From contig NZ_JASGBI010000001.1 in assembly GCF_030053425.1 (NCBI RefSeq), positions 3,356,001 to 3,420,000 on the forward strand: a stretch of 64,000 nucleotides of DNA, written 5' to 3'. The stretch is from Lysobacter stagni (lineage in GTDB: Bacteria > Pseudomonadota > Gammaproteobacteria > Xanthomonadales > Xanthomonadaceae). Below, piece after piece: positions 1 through 8,652 of the stretch (its first letter is position 1; the number at the start of each line of letters is the position of its first letter). The translations under genes and the position numbers were made by a program. Under the pieces are notes generated by a model. It searched no databases, was not told the DNA's origin, and worked only from the letters and a program-made list of their open reading frames with translations.

Positions 1-1150
1 TTTCCGCGCGCCGACGCGACTGCACGTCAACGGCTACCTGACGGTCGATGGCGCCAAGATGTCCAAGTCGCGCGGCACCTTCGTGATGGCGCGCACCTAC
101 CTCGATGCCGGGCTCGACCCGGAAGCGCTGCGTTACTACTACGCGACCAAGACCACCGGCGGCGTGGACGACCTCGACCTCAACCTGGCCGATTTCGTCG
201 CACGCGTGAACTCGGACCTGGTGGGCAAGTTCGTCAACCTCGCCAGCCGCTGCGCGGGCTTCATCGAGAAGCGCTTCGACGGCCGCCTCGCCGACGCGCT
301 GCCGGACTCGGCGACGTACGCGCATTTCGTCGCGCAGCTGCGCCCCATCGCCGAAGCCTATGCACGCAACGAGGCCGCCACCGCGCTGCGCCTGACCATG
401 GCGCTGGCGGACGAAGCCAACAAGTACATCGACGAGCACAAGCCCTGGGTGCTGGCCAAGCAGGAAGGCGCCGAAGCGCAGCTGCAGGCCGTGTGCACGC
501 AGGGCCTGAATCTGTTCCGGGTGCTCAACGCCGCGCTGAAGCCGGTGTTGCCGCGCGTGAGCGCGCAGGCCGAAGCGTTCCTCGCGGCACCGGTTTCCAA
601 CTGGCACGACCTCGACGCACCGCTCCTCTCGCACCGCATCGCGGCCTACACGCCGCTGTTCACCCGCATCGACCCCAAGCACATCGACACCATGATCGAA
701 GCCTCGAAGGACTCGCTGAAGTCCGAAGCCCCCAAGACCGAATCCGCCGTCAAGGCCGAAGCCAAGCCCGTTACCAAGCCCGCCGCCGCGCCTGCGCCTG
801 CCACGGGCGATGCCGCGCAGTTCATCGGCATCGACGACTTCGCGAAACTCGACCTTCGCGTGGGCAAGGTGGTGGCGTGCGAGTTCGTGGAAGGCTCCGA
901 CAAGCTGCTGCGCTTCGAACTCGACGCCGGCGAGCTGGGCACGCGACAGATCTTCTCCGGCATCCGCGGCTCCTACGGCGAGCCGGAAAAGCTGATCGGT
1001 CGCAGCGTGGTGTTCATCGCCAACCTTGCACCGCGCAAGATGCGGTTCGGCCTGAGCGAAGGCATGATCCTCTCGGCCGGCTTCGACGGCGGTTCGCTGC
1101 ACCTGCTCGACGCCGACACCGGCGTGCAGCCGGGCATGCCGGTGCGCTAA
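1..1150 (+). CDS. metG: Methionyl-tRNA synthetase, C-terminal part (5' end outside window)
   Basis: This cytoplasmic enzyme charges tRNA-Met with methionine. Only the last 382 codons are present; the reading frame enters at base 2. The class I signature KMSKS lies at about residues 19-23 of the visible part, preceded by [10 protein letters not shown]. It is followed by the alpha-helical anticodon-binding domain. An Ala/Lys/Pro-rich linker (about 220-255) leads to a C-terminal EMAP/Arc1p-like tRNA-binding domain (about 265-382, with [11 protein letters not shown] and [15 protein letters not shown]). That domain marks the long, dimeric MetG type. The stop is at 1148-1150. No terminator is obvious, and an inverted GGGATTCGG repeat begins 13 bases later. 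Confidence 0.97.
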   Translation, partial: FRAPTRLHVNGYLTVDGAKMSKSRGTFVMARTYLDAGLDPEALRYYYATKTTGGVDDLDLNLADFVARVNSDLVGKFVNLASRCAGFIEKRFDGRLADALPDSATYAHFVAQLRPIAEAYARNEAATALRLTMALADEANKYIDEHKPWVLAKQEGAEAQLQAVCTQGLNLFRVLNAALKPVLPRVSAQAEAFLAAPVSNWHDLDAPLLSHRIAAYTPLFTRIDPKHIDTMIEASKDSLKSEAPKTESAVKAEAKPVTKPAAAPAPATGDAAQFIGIDDFAKLDLRVGKVVACEFVEGSDKLLRFELDAGELGTRQIFSGIRGSYGEPEKLIGRSVVFIANLAPRKMRFGLSEGMILSAGFDGGSLHLLDADTGVQPGMPVR

Positions 1151-1162
1151 GCGCCGCTATCC

Positions 1163-1263
1163 GGGATTCGGGATTGGAGATTCGTCACAGCGATGCCATC
1201 AGGGTCGCCCACGCGAGATCAGATGCCATGCCTTCGCGAATCCCGAATCCCGAATCCCGAATC
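1163..1263. repeat. Inverted GGGATTCGG-type repeat between metG and the RnfB-like gene
   Basis: The left arm (1163-1184) holds tandem GGGATTCG/GGATTGGAG units. The right arm (1236-1263) holds four CGAATCC-type units in the opposite orientation, so the transcript could fold into a long hairpin. Arrays of this heptamer/octamer are a familiar intergenic element in Xanthomonas, Stenotrophomonas and Lysobacter (general knowledge). The right arm runs into the N-terminus of the next gene and is translated there as a PNPESR-type peptide. Confidence 0.75.
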
Positions 1264-1671
1264 GCGGATCTGACCGAACGCCTCGACCGCCTGCTCCCGC
1301 AAACGCAATGCGGGCAGTGCGGCTATGCCGGCTGCCGTCCCTACGCGGAAGCGATGGCACGTGGCGAGGCCGGCGTCGACCACTGCCCGCCCGGCGGTGA
1401 TGAGGGTGCACGTGCGCTGGCGCGATTGCTCGATGTGCCGCCCAGGCCTTACGACCGCACGCGCGGCGAACACAAGCCACCGATCGTCGCGCTGATCGTG
1501 GAGGCCGACTGCATCGGCTGCACCAAGTGCATCCAGGCGTGCCCGGTGGACGCGATCATCGGCGGATCGAAGCACATGCACACCGTGATCGAACCGTTGT
1601 GCACCGGTTGCGAGCTGTGCGTGCCGGCGTGCCCGGTGGATTGCATCGTGATGGTGGGCGCGGCCACGTAG
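1228..1671 (+). CDS. RnfB-type ferredoxin, electron transport complex subunit B-like
   Basis: A small iron-sulfur protein of 147 residues. The N-terminal part has the RnfB 4Fe-4S signature CGQCGYAGC (about residues 29-37). The C-terminal part is a 2x[4Fe-4S] ferredoxin with [12 protein letters not shown] and [12 protein letters not shown]. It lacks the N-terminal membrane helix of classical RnfB, and no rnfACDGE genes adjoin it. The lone soluble form beside metG is familiar in xanthomonads. The first about 12 residues of the ATG-1228 form come from the upstream repeat, so true translation may start near residue 12. The electron partner is unknown. Confidence 0.85.
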   Translation: MPSRIPNPESRIADLTERLDRLLPQTQCGQCGYAGCRPYAEAMARGEAGVDHCPPGGDEGARALARLLDVPPRPYDRTRGEHKPPIVALIVEADCIGCTKCIQACPVDAIIGGSKHMHTVIEPLCTGCELCVPACPVDCIVMVGAAT

Positions 1672-1675
1672 GTCG

Positions 1676-1762
1676 CACGGCTGCTTCATCATCAGCGTGA
1701 AGACGCGCGACGGCGAAGCGCCCGTCGAAGGATCGAGCGTGCGGAACTTCACGCTGTCATAA
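1676..1762 (+). pseudogene. Possible C-terminal gene remnant upstream of nirK
   Basis: An open stretch of 28 codons ends in TAA at 1760-1762. It reads like ordinary protein (it contains [12 protein letters not shown] and SSVRNFTLS) but has no start codon. The frame runs backwards into the unrelated RnfB-like gene. It could be the tail of a deleted gene or chance coding in a GC-rich spacer. I do not recognise the family. Confidence 0.2.
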
Positions 1763-1850
1763 CCGGAAGCGGACGAGCATCCAGCCGGCCACCGGCAGTC
1801 TCGTTGCACGGTGGTCCGGTGCCAGCCCAGCGCTCACAAAGGGGCATTCC

Positions 1851-3362
1851 ATGAGATTCGCGACGCGGTCCGCAGCGATGGCTGCGACACTCCTGCTCCT
1901 GCTTGGCGCGTGTGAGAAGAAGAGCGACGATCGACCCGTCGCCGCCACTTCCAGCGATACCGGCGGCTCGGCCAAGGGCGACCTTGGGCCGCCGCAGGGG
2001 CCGGACGTCAACGCCGTGCTGACCAGTCCGCCCATGGTGCCGCCGCCGACCGGGCGCAAGGCGCCTGCACGCGTCATCGTGCAACTGGACGTGATCGAAA
2101 AGGAGATGCCGATTTCCGAAGGCGTCACCTACACGTTCTGGACCTTCGGCGGCACGGTTCCGGGAAGCTTCATCCGCGTGCGCCAGGGCGACACCGTCGT
2201 CTTCCACCTGCGCAACATGCCCGACAGCAAGATGCCCCACAACATCGACCTGCACGGCGTCACCGGTCCGGGCGGCGGCGCGGCGTCCAGTTTCACCGCT
2301 CCAGGCCACGTCTCGCGCTTCAGCTTCAAGGCACTCAATGCCGGCCTGTATGTCTATCACTGTGCAACCGCACCGGTGGGCATGCACGTCGCCAACGGCA
2401 TGTACGGCCTGATCCTGGTCGAACCTCCCGAAGGCCTGTCGAAGGTCGACCGCGAGTACTACGTGATGCAGGGCGACTTCTACACCGTCGGCAAGTTCCG
2501 CGAGAAGGGCCACCAGCCCTTCAACATGGAAGCAGCGATCGACGAGAACCCCACCTACGTGCTGTTCAACGGCGCCGAAGGCGCGCTGACAGGCGACAAG
2601 GCCTTGCCGGCGAAGGTGGGCGAGACCGTCCGACTGTATGTCGGCAACGGCGGACCCAATCTGGTCTCCAGCTTCCACGTGATCGGCGAGATCTTCGACA
2701 AGGTCTGGTTCGAAGGCGGAACCAAGTACAACGAGAACGTGCAGACCACACTGATCCCCGCCGGCGGCGCGGCGATGATGGAATTCCGCCTGGAGGTCCC
2801 GGGCAGTTACGTCCTGGTCGACCATTCGATCTTCCGCGCCTTCAACAAGGGCGCGCTGGCGATCCTCAAGGCGGACGGGCCGGAGAACCGCGCCATCTAC
2901 TCGGGCAAGGAAGTCGATGCGATGTACCTGGGCGATCGTGCGCAGCCCAGCCTGCAGGCCGTCGCTGCCGCGGCCGCGTCCGCCAGCACCGGTGAGCTCT
3001 CGATCGAACAGCAGATCGCCGCCGGCAAGGAACTGTTCGCCGGCACCTGCTCGACCTGCCACCAGCCGGAAGGCCAGGGCCTGGAAGGCGTGTTCCCGCC
3101 GTTGGCGAAGTCCGATTTCATCGCAGCCAACCCCAAGCGCGTGCCGGAAATCATCCTGCACGGTCTGGTCGGGGCGGTGAAGGTCAACGGCAAGGACTAC
3201 AACTCCAACATGCCGCCGATGAGCCAGCTGACCGACGACGAAGTCGCCAACATCGCGACCTTCGTGCTCAACAGCTGGGGCAATCCGGGCGGCCACGTGA
3301 CCAGCGCGGACGCAGCGGCGATTCGCAAGGCGCAGCCGGAGACGGCCTCCGCGGGGCATTGA
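1851..3362 (+). CDS. nirK: Copper nitrite reductase NirK with C-terminal cytochrome c domain
   Basis: Reduces nitrite to nitric oxide in the periplasm (denitrification). It has 503 residues. The N-terminus is a lipoprotein signal with lipobox LLGAC, lipidated at Cys21. Two cupredoxin domains follow. Visible copper ligands are the His pair in MPHNIDLHG (about 130/135), His170-Cys171 in YHCATAP, His179 and Met184 in MHVANGM, and later His residues in SFHVIGE and LVDHSIF. A fused class I cytochrome c domain (about 388-485) carries CSTCH at 400-404 and a Met ligand in SNMPPM. The fusion would supply electrons directly to the type 1 copper. It starts an operon with the FGE-like and SCO genes. No FNR/NnrR box (TTGAT-N4-ATCAA) is visible upstream. 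Confidence 0.95.
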   Translation: MRFATRSAAMAATLLLLLGACEKKSDDRPVAATSSDTGGSAKGDLGPPQGPDVNAVLTSPPMVPPPTGRKAPARVIVQLDVIEKEMPISEGVTYTFWTFGGTVPGSFIRVRQGDTVVFHLRNMPDSKMPHNIDLHGVTGPGGGAASSFTAPGHVSRFSFKALNAGLYVYHCATAPVGMHVANGMYGLILVEPPEGLSKVDREYYVMQGDFYTVGKFREKGHQPFNMEAAIDENPTYVLFNGAEGALTGDKALPAKVGETVRLYVGNGGPNLVSSFHVIGEIFDKVWFEGGTKYNENVQTTLIPAGGAAMMEFRLEVPGSYVLVDHSIFRAFNKGALAILKADGPENRAIYSGKEVDAMYLGDRAQPSLQAVAAAAASASTGELSIEQQIAAGKELFAGTCSTCHQPEGQGLEGVFPPLAKSDFIAANPKRVPEIILHGLVGAVKVNGKDYNSNMPPMSQLTDDEVANIATFVLNSWGNPGGHVTSADAAAIRKAQPETASAGH

Positions 3363-3365
3363 GCC

Positions 3366-4142
3366 ATGCGCAGGAGCATCTCCGCGGCGATGTTCCTGCT
3401 CTGCACGGGCGGCGTACTGGCCGCGGCCGACACCGGCTTCGCGCATCTGACCGGCGGTTCGTTCCGCTCGGTGCTCAAGTACGAGGACGTGAAGAACGGG
3501 ACGCGTGTGGCGCCCTTCGACCTGCAGCGCCGCCCCGTCACCAATGGCGACTTCCTGGCGTTCGTGCGCGCGAATCCACAATGGCGCCGCGACAACGTCG
3601 CGCGCGTCTTCGCGGAAGAGCGCTATCTGCAGCATTGGCAGGGCCCGGCCACACTGGGCCCCAATGCACTGCCCGAGCAACCGGTGGTATGGGTGAGCTG
3701 GTTCGCGGCGAATGCGTATTGCAAGGCACGCAATGCGCGCCTGCCGACCTGGTCGGAATGGGAGTTCGCTTCCGCCGCCGACGAAACCCGGCGCGATGCG
3801 CGCTCGGATCCGGCATGGCGCGAACGCATCCTCGCCTGGTATTCGCGCCCGTCGAACAAGGCGCTGGCGCGTGCCGGCCTGCAGGCGCCCAATGCGTGGG
3901 GCGTGCAGGACCTGCACGGCCTGGTGTGGGAGTGGACGGAGGATTACTCGGCCCTGCTGGTCTCGGACGACAATCGCAACCAGGGCGATCCGGACAAACT
4001 GAAATTCTGCGGCGCCGGCGCGCTGTCGATGAGCGATGTCGAGAACTACGCGGTGCTGATGCGCGTGGCCATGCTGTCCTCGCTCAATGGCGCGGATGCC
4101 ACGGCCAACCTCGGGTTCCGCTGCGCGAGGGATTCACCATGA
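3366..4142 (+). CDS. Formylglycine-generating-enzyme (SUMF1/PvdO) fold protein of the nirK operon
   Basis: A 258-residue exported protein; a signal peptide covers residues 1-20. The FGE/SUMF1 fold is shown by RPVTNGDFLAFV near the N-terminus, the block VWVSWFAANAYCKARNARLP with WSEWEFA, then LHGLVWEWTEDY, and the terminal NLGFRCAR. The paired catalytic cysteines of true sulfatase-activating FGE are not evident, so formylglycine formation is doubtful. It lies 3 bases after nirK and overlaps the SCO gene by ATGA. A role in maturing NirK or handling copper is plausible but inferred. No sulfatase lies beside it. Confidence 0.88.
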   Translation: MRRSISAAMFLLCTGGVLAAADTGFAHLTGGSFRSVLKYEDVKNGTRVAPFDLQRRPVTNGDFLAFVRANPQWRRDNVARVFAEERYLQHWQGPATLGPNALPEQPVVWVSWFAANAYCKARNARLPTWSEWEFASAADETRRDARSDPAWRERILAWYSRPSNKALARAGLQAPNAWGVQDLHGLVWEWTEDYSALLVSDDNRNQGDPDKLKFCGAGALSMSDVENYAVLMRVAMLSSLNGADATANLGFRCARDSP

Positions 4143-4741
4143 AACGACTTGCGACTGTGACACTCGGGATCGCGATGCTGGCAGGCGTGGCGATTTCCGC
4201 AACGGACGAGGCCTTTGCCGCACCTGCAACGGGCACCGCGCTGCCGGCCGATTCCGTCTACCAGCTTCCCCTGCAGCTCACCGACCAGGCAGGACAGGCC
4301 CGCGACTGGCGCACGCGGCGCGGCAAGCCACAACTGGTGGCGATGTTCTACACGTCCTGCCAGTACATCTGTCCGCTGATCGTCGATTCCGGCAAGGCGA
4401 TCGAGGCGCAACTGACGCCCGCACAACGCAACCGCCTCGGCATCCTGCTGGTGAGCATGGACCCGAAACGCGACACGCCGGCCGCACTCGCCTCCGTCGT
4501 CGCCAAGCGCAAGCTGGACACGGCGCGCTGGACCCTCGCTGCGCCGCCCACCGATTCGGTGCGCGACGTCGCAGGCCTGCTCGGCATCCGCTTCAGGCAG
4601 CTTGAGGACGGTGAGTTCAACCACACCAGCGCGCTGATCCTGCTCGACGCGGACGGCCGCATCCTGGGCCGGACGGAACAGGTCGGCACGCGTCCGGATC
4701 CGGAGTTCGTGGCCCTGGTGCGGAAGACTGTCGGTTCCTGA
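4139..4741 (+). CDS. SCO1/SenC family copper-binding thioredoxin-fold protein
   Basis: A periplasmic copper chaperone or thiol protein of 200 residues with a signal peptide at 1-28. It has the Sco motif CxxxC (SCQYIC, Cys74 and Cys78) and the copper-binding His162 in FNHTS, within a thioredoxin-like fold (MFYTSCQYICPL, LLVSMDPKRDTP). Its start overlaps the previous stop (ATGA), so it is translationally coupled. Beside NirK it most likely delivers Cu to the reductase. It could also serve cytochrome oxidase, but no oxidase genes are nearby. Confidence 0.93.
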   Translation: MKRLATVTLGIAMLAGVAISATDEAFAAPATGTALPADSVYQLPLQLTDQAGQARDWRTRRGKPQLVAMFYTSCQYICPLIVDSGKAIEAQLTPAQRNRLGILLVSMDPKRDTPAALASVVAKRKLDTARWTLAAPPTDSVRDVAGLLGIRFRQLEDGEFNHTSALILLDADGRILGRTEQVGTRPDPEFVALVRKTVGS

Positions 4742-4775
4742 CCGTTTGCAGGCGCGTGTAGCGCCCCGGCACATC

Positions 4776-5771
4776 TCACTTCGCCGGAACGCTCGCGTCG
4801 CTCACGGGTGCGCAGGCAGAGCAGACGCGTTGCACCGTGTAGCCCTTCGCGCGCAGCTTCTCGACCACGCCGTCATCGCCCAGCAGGTGCAGTGCGCCGA
4901 CCACCACCAGCGTGTCGCCCTTGCTGGCGCCGTCCAGCATCTGCTGGATCTGCGGCACCCAGGCGTCGTTGCGTTCGACGTTGATGATCCGGTACGTCTG
5001 TGGCGTCTTCTCGCGCATGTCCTCGCGCGTGAGCGAGTCCAGGCGCGCCAGGTCGCCATCGCGCCAGGCGCCGTGCAGGTCGCTGAGCATGCCGGGCATG
5101 TCGCTGGGCTTGTCGAGGAATTCCTTCAGCGCCATGACCTGCTCGTTCATCGGCGTGGAATCGAGCACCTTCAGTTGCAGGTCGATCGATTCCAGCCCGC
5201 CGGTCGCCTTGCCCTTCGCCGCGGCCTGCTGCATCAGGTACTGGTCCAGCCCCTGGTCGGATCGGAAGCCCATCTGCTGCGAGACGCCCATCAGCAGCGA
5301 CAGGTTTACGAACCACGGCTCGTAACTTTCGAACTGCGCGATCGAGGCGCCGCGCTGGGCCAGGATGCGGTTGAACTTCTCGCGCAGCGCCGCCGGCAGC
5401 ACCTGGCTCAGCGTGCGGCCATCCGCGTAGCCGGCCGCCGCGAGGAACTTCTGCGCCATCGCCGGATCCAGCATCTCTTCCGGCGGCACTTCGAAGACCA
5501 CCTTGTCCGACGCCGCCAGCGCCTGCTCGATGTCCGGCGATACCGGGTAGTCGTCCTGCTTGAGCAGGTGGAACGAACCCAGCAGGTACACCGCGTTGTC
5601 GCCGTCGGACACCTTCCACAGCAGCGGCACCGGCGGCGCCTTGGCCGACGCTGGTGCAGGTGACGCAGTGACGGGCGCTGCCGGCGAACGTGCCTGTTCG
5701 ACCGCCACCGCGACGGACATCAATCCGGCGACCGCGAACAACGACAGGCAGAGGAGTTTCAGGCGGCGCAT
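4776..5771 (-). CDS. TraB/GumN (PrgY-like) family protein
   Basis: A 331-residue exported protein with a signal peptide at 1-24, then a Pro/Ala-rich spacer and the TraB/GumN fold. Diagnostic pieces are LLGSFHLLKQDDYP near the start, VFEVPPEEM, and the C-terminal GALHLLGDDGVVEKL. The conserved GxxH and ExxPPE-type residues fit the Tiki/TraB metalloprotease-like superfamily. Biochemical function in bacteria is unsettled. GumN, a family member, sits at the xanthan locus in Xanthomonas. It is the last gene of the minus-strand run beginning at nnr, 22 bases after the DUF1684 gene. The ATG at 5771 is chosen because it gives a good signal peptide. Confidence 0.9.
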   Translation of the reverse strand: MRRLKLLCLSLFAVAGLMSVAVAVEQARSPAAPVTASPAPASAKAPPVPLLWKVSDGDNAVYLLGSFHLLKQDDYPVSPDIEQALAASDKVVFEVPPEEMLDPAMAQKFLAAAGYADGRTLSQVLPAALREKFNRILAQRGASIAQFESYEPWFVNLSLLMGVSQQMGFRSDQGLDQYLMQQAAAKGKATGGLESIDLQLKVLDSTPMNEQVMALKEFLDKPSDMPGMLSDLHGAWRDGDLARLDSLTREDMREKTPQTYRIINVERNDAWVPQIQQMLDGASKGDTLVVVGALHLLGDDGVVEKLRAKGYTVQRVCSACAPVSDASVPAK

Positions 5772-5793
5772 CGTGAGCGAAGTTCCGTAGGGG

Positions 5794-6738
5794 TCAGGGG
5801 GTGGCGTGGGCGTAGGTCTTCTCGCCGGCCTGGATGGCCAGGTCGAGGCGGTTTTCCGGCGGCGGCAGCGGGCACGTCGCGAACGGCGTGAACGCGCACG
5901 GCGGGTTGTAGGTCTGGTTGAAGTCGAGCACGACATGATCGCCCGCGCCCGGCTTGGCGATGTCGAGGAAGCGGCCGGCCGGATAGCTCCCGTGCCCGCT
6001 GGTGCGGTCGGCGAACACGAGGAACAGCGTCTCCTCGCCTTCGTCCAGCGCCTCGATGCGGAAGGTCTTGCCGTCGCGTTCGAACTCGATCACGCCCGGA
6101 TTGGGCACCGCATCGGTGGTGCCGATGATGTTGGCGATCTCCAGCGTCTTGCCCGGCGGATGCGCAACGAAGCGGCCCTGCACGCGCCAGTCGGTGCTCG
6201 CGGGCCAGTACTCCAGGCCGCGGAAGCCGGTGCGCGTGGGCGCATCGGCGTGCTTCACGCGCAATGCGTAACGCGGGCCGCGCTTGATGACAGTGGCGAT
6301 GCCCTTGCCTTCGTCGAACTGGATCACGCTCGGGCCCGCCGGTGCGTCGTCGGCGCGCAGGATCGTCTCACCGGTCAGCGGCGCGCCGTCCAGCGTCATC
6401 GCCACGCCTTTCTCCGGCACGAAGCGCAGGCGGCCGTTGCTCAGCTCGACCATGCCGAAGTGCGCCGGCCCCACTGTCAGCTGGATGCCGTTGCCGGTCG
6501 AGCTGCCGATGTAGTGCGCGCCCGGGTCGATCCAGTGCAGGCCGACCAGGCTGGTCCAGCCATCGGGCTTGGTGAGCGCGGCCACGCGCTGCTGGCGGAA
6601 CAGCGCCAGCTCCTGCGTGAAGGCCGCCTGCGCTGCCTTCGCCTGTTCATCGCTGGCGGCATCGCCGCCCTGCTTGCCGCATGCCGTCGCCGCAAACAGC
6701 ACGGCCAGCATCAACGCCCCCTTCGCAACTGCAGTCAT
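5794..6738 (-). CDS. DUF1684 family lipoprotein
   Basis: A 314-residue lipoprotein with a signal ending in FAATAC (lipid Cys about 20). The family is recognised from DGWTSLVGLHWIDPGAHYIG and the C-terminal VLDFNQTYNPPCAFTPFATCPLPP. DUF1684 proteins are common in Xanthomonadaceae and have no established reaction. The conserved NPxC and ATCPxPP segment has been thought to be an active site (inference). The start directly abuts the mutL stop, so it is probably co-transcribed. Confidence 0.9.
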   Translation of the reverse strand: MTAVAKGALMLAVLFAATACGKQGGDAASDEQAKAAQAAFTQELALFRQQRVAALTKPDGWTSLVGLHWIDPGAHYIGSSTGNGIQLTVGPAHFGMVELSNGRLRFVPEKGVAMTLDGAPLTGETILRADDAPAGPSVIQFDEGKGIATVIKRGPRYALRVKHADAPTRTGFRGLEYWPASTDWRVQGRFVAHPPGKTLEIANIIGTTDAVPNPGVIEFERDGKTFRIEALDEGEETLFLVFADRTSGHGSYPAGRFLDIAKPGAGDHVVLDFNQTYNPPCAFTPFATCPLPPPENRLDLAIQAGEKTYAHATP

Positions 6739-8547
6739 TCAACGTCCTCGCAGGAACCAGCGGTCGATGTCGGGCAGCGTGAAACGCGCCCAGGTTGGAC
6801 GGCCATGATTGCACTGTCCGGAGCGCTCCGTCGCCTCCATCTCGCGCAACAGGGCATTCATTTCCGGCAGCGTGAGGCGGCGGTTGGCACGCACCGCGCC
6901 ATGGCAGGCCATCGTGGCCAGCAGCTCATCGCGCGCGGCGGCCACTCGCCGGGACTGCCCGTGTTCGCGCAGATCGGCCAGCACGTCGCGCAGCAGCGCC
7001 TCGACATCGCCGTGCGCAAGCAAGGCCGGCACGCTGCGCAGCGTCAGCGACTGCGGGCCGCTGCGGGTGACTTCGAACCCCAGCGCGGCCAGGGTGTCGG
7101 CCTCGCGCTCGGCGACCTCGGCCTCGCGCTCCGACACGGCAACCGATGCCGGCACCAGCAGGGGCTGCGTGCGAAGGCCTTCGCCGTCGTGCGCGTGCTT
7201 GAGCTTCTCGTAACCGATGCGCTCGTGCGCGGCGTGCATGTCGACGACGATCAGGCCTTCGGCGGTCTCGGCCAGGATGTAGATGCCGTGCAGCTGCGCG
7301 ATGGCGTAACCCAGCGGCGGCAGCGTGGCGTCGCCGGTCGCGGGCAGCGGCACGTGGGAGGGCATCGGCGCCATCGCGACATCCGCCGTCGACGGCGCCG
7401 CATACAACGCTGCGTAGCCTGCGCGCGCCTCGGCCACCTGCATCGGCAGCGGCGCCTGCGAGGTCCGGTCGAACTGCGCATACGACGGCGGTGGCCAGGC
7501 GGCAGTCGCGCCTTGCGCTTCCGGCGCGGCGGCCACGCCAGCGATTGCGCCGGCGCGCGTGTGCGCCAGCGCATCCTGCAGCGTCCGGTACACGAAATCG
7601 TGGATCAGGCGCGCATCGCGGAAACGCACTTCGTGCTTGGCCGGATGCACGTTGACGTCCACCCGGCGCGGATCGAGTTCCAGGAACAGCACGTACGCCG
7701 GCTGGCGCCCATGGAACAGCACATCGGCGTACGCCTGCTTGATGGCGTGCGAGATGCTGCGATCGCGCACGGCGCGGCCGTTGACGTACAGGTACTGCTG
7801 GTCGGCGCTGGCACGGTTGTAGGCGGGCTGGGCGATCCAGCCGTGCAGGCGCAGGCCCGCGCCTGCGTGGTCGATGCGCAGCACGTTGCGCGCGAACTCC
7901 TCGCCCAGTGCTTCGTGCAGGCGCACTTCCGAAAGCAGGTCGCCCTCGCCTTTCCACCGGCGCGACGGCTTGCCGTTGTGGGAAACACGCAGCTCCACGT
8001 CCGGTCGCGCGAGCGCGAGCTGGCGCAGCCATTCTTCGATGTGGCCCAGCTCGGTGCGCTCGGCCTTGAGGAACTTGCGGCGCGCCGGCACGTTGAAGAA
8101 CAGGTCGCGCACTTCGACCGTGGTGCCCTGCGGGTGCGGGCGCGGCATCACGTCGCCGACGCGCCCGCCGTCCACGTCGAGGCTGGCTGCCTGTTCGGTG
8201 CCCTGGCGGCGCGAAGTGAGCGCGAAACGGCTGACGGAGGCGATCGACGGCAAGGCCTCGCCGCGGAAGCCGAGCGTGGCAACGCCTTCCAGGTCGTCGA
8301 GCGAGGCGATCTTGCTGGTGGCATGGCGCGATACGGCCAGCGGCAATTCGCCGGCGTCGATGCCCTTGCCGTCGTCGCGGATGCGGATGAGCCGGACGCC
8401 GCCCTCTTCCAGATCGATGTCGATGCGGCGTGCGCCGGCGTCGAGCGCGTTCTCGACGAGCTCCTTGACCACCGACGCGGGGCGTTCGATGACCTCGCCG
8501 GCGGCGATCTGGTTGATGAGGGTGTCGGGAAGCTGGCGGATCGTCAC
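6739..8547 (-). CDS. mutL: DNA mismatch repair protein MutL
   Basis: A 602-residue mismatch repair ATPase that links MutS to strand incision. The N-terminal GHKL ATPase (1-330) shows [24 protein letters not shown] and GFRGEAL. An Ala/Pro-rich linker (about 330-410) precedes the C-terminal dimerisation/endonuclease domain. That domain carries [12 protein letters not shown] (about 434-445), a Q-to-M variant of the DQHA(x)2E(x)4E metal site, plus ACHGAVRAN and CNHGRP. This suggests a latent endonuclease, as expected in bacteria without MutH. It lies between the amidase and DUF1684 genes in the conserved nnr-tsaE-ami-mutL order. Confidence 0.97.
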   Translation of the reverse strand: MTIRQLPDTLINQIAAGEVIERPASVVKELVENALDAGARRIDIDLEEGGVRLIRIRDDGKGIDAGELPLAVSRHATSKIASLDDLEGVATLGFRGEALPSIASVSRFALTSRRQGTEQAASLDVDGGRVGDVMPRPHPQGTTVEVRDLFFNVPARRKFLKAERTELGHIEEWLRQLALARPDVELRVSHNGKPSRRWKGEGDLLSEVRLHEALGEEFARNVLRIDHAGAGLRLHGWIAQPAYNRASADQQYLYVNGRAVRDRSISHAIKQAYADVLFHGRQPAYVLFLELDPRRVDVNVHPAKHEVRFRDARLIHDFVYRTLQDALAHTRAGAIAGVAAAPEAQGATAAWPPPSYAQFDRTSQAPLPMQVAEARAGYAALYAAPSTADVAMAPMPSHVPLPATGDATLPPLGYAIAQLHGIYILAETAEGLIVVDMHAAHERIGYEKLKHAHDGEGLRTQPLLVPASVAVSEREAEVAEREADTLAALGFEVTRSGPQSLTLRSVPALLAHGDVEALLRDVLADLREHGQSRRVAAARDELLATMACHGAVRANRRLTLPEMNALLREMEATERSGQCNHGRPTWARFTLPDIDRWFLRGR

Positions 8548-8652
8548 GGCCTGGGCGACACGCGGGGCGTCGTCGAAGGAATGGCGAGGATGATAGCCGA
8601 CCCGGCGCCGGCGTGGCCGGCGCGATCGCCGCGCGCGAGGCTGGATCGCGCG

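Noticed and set aside
1749..3917. Minus-strand frame of 722 codons over nirK
   Set aside because: It has no recognisable motif, while the plus strand carries clear copper and haem ligands.
8548..8652. Terminator or small RNA between the amidase and mutL
   Set aside because: The GCCGGCG inverted pieces have no T tract and no clear stem-loop beyond what GC-rich spacers give by chance.
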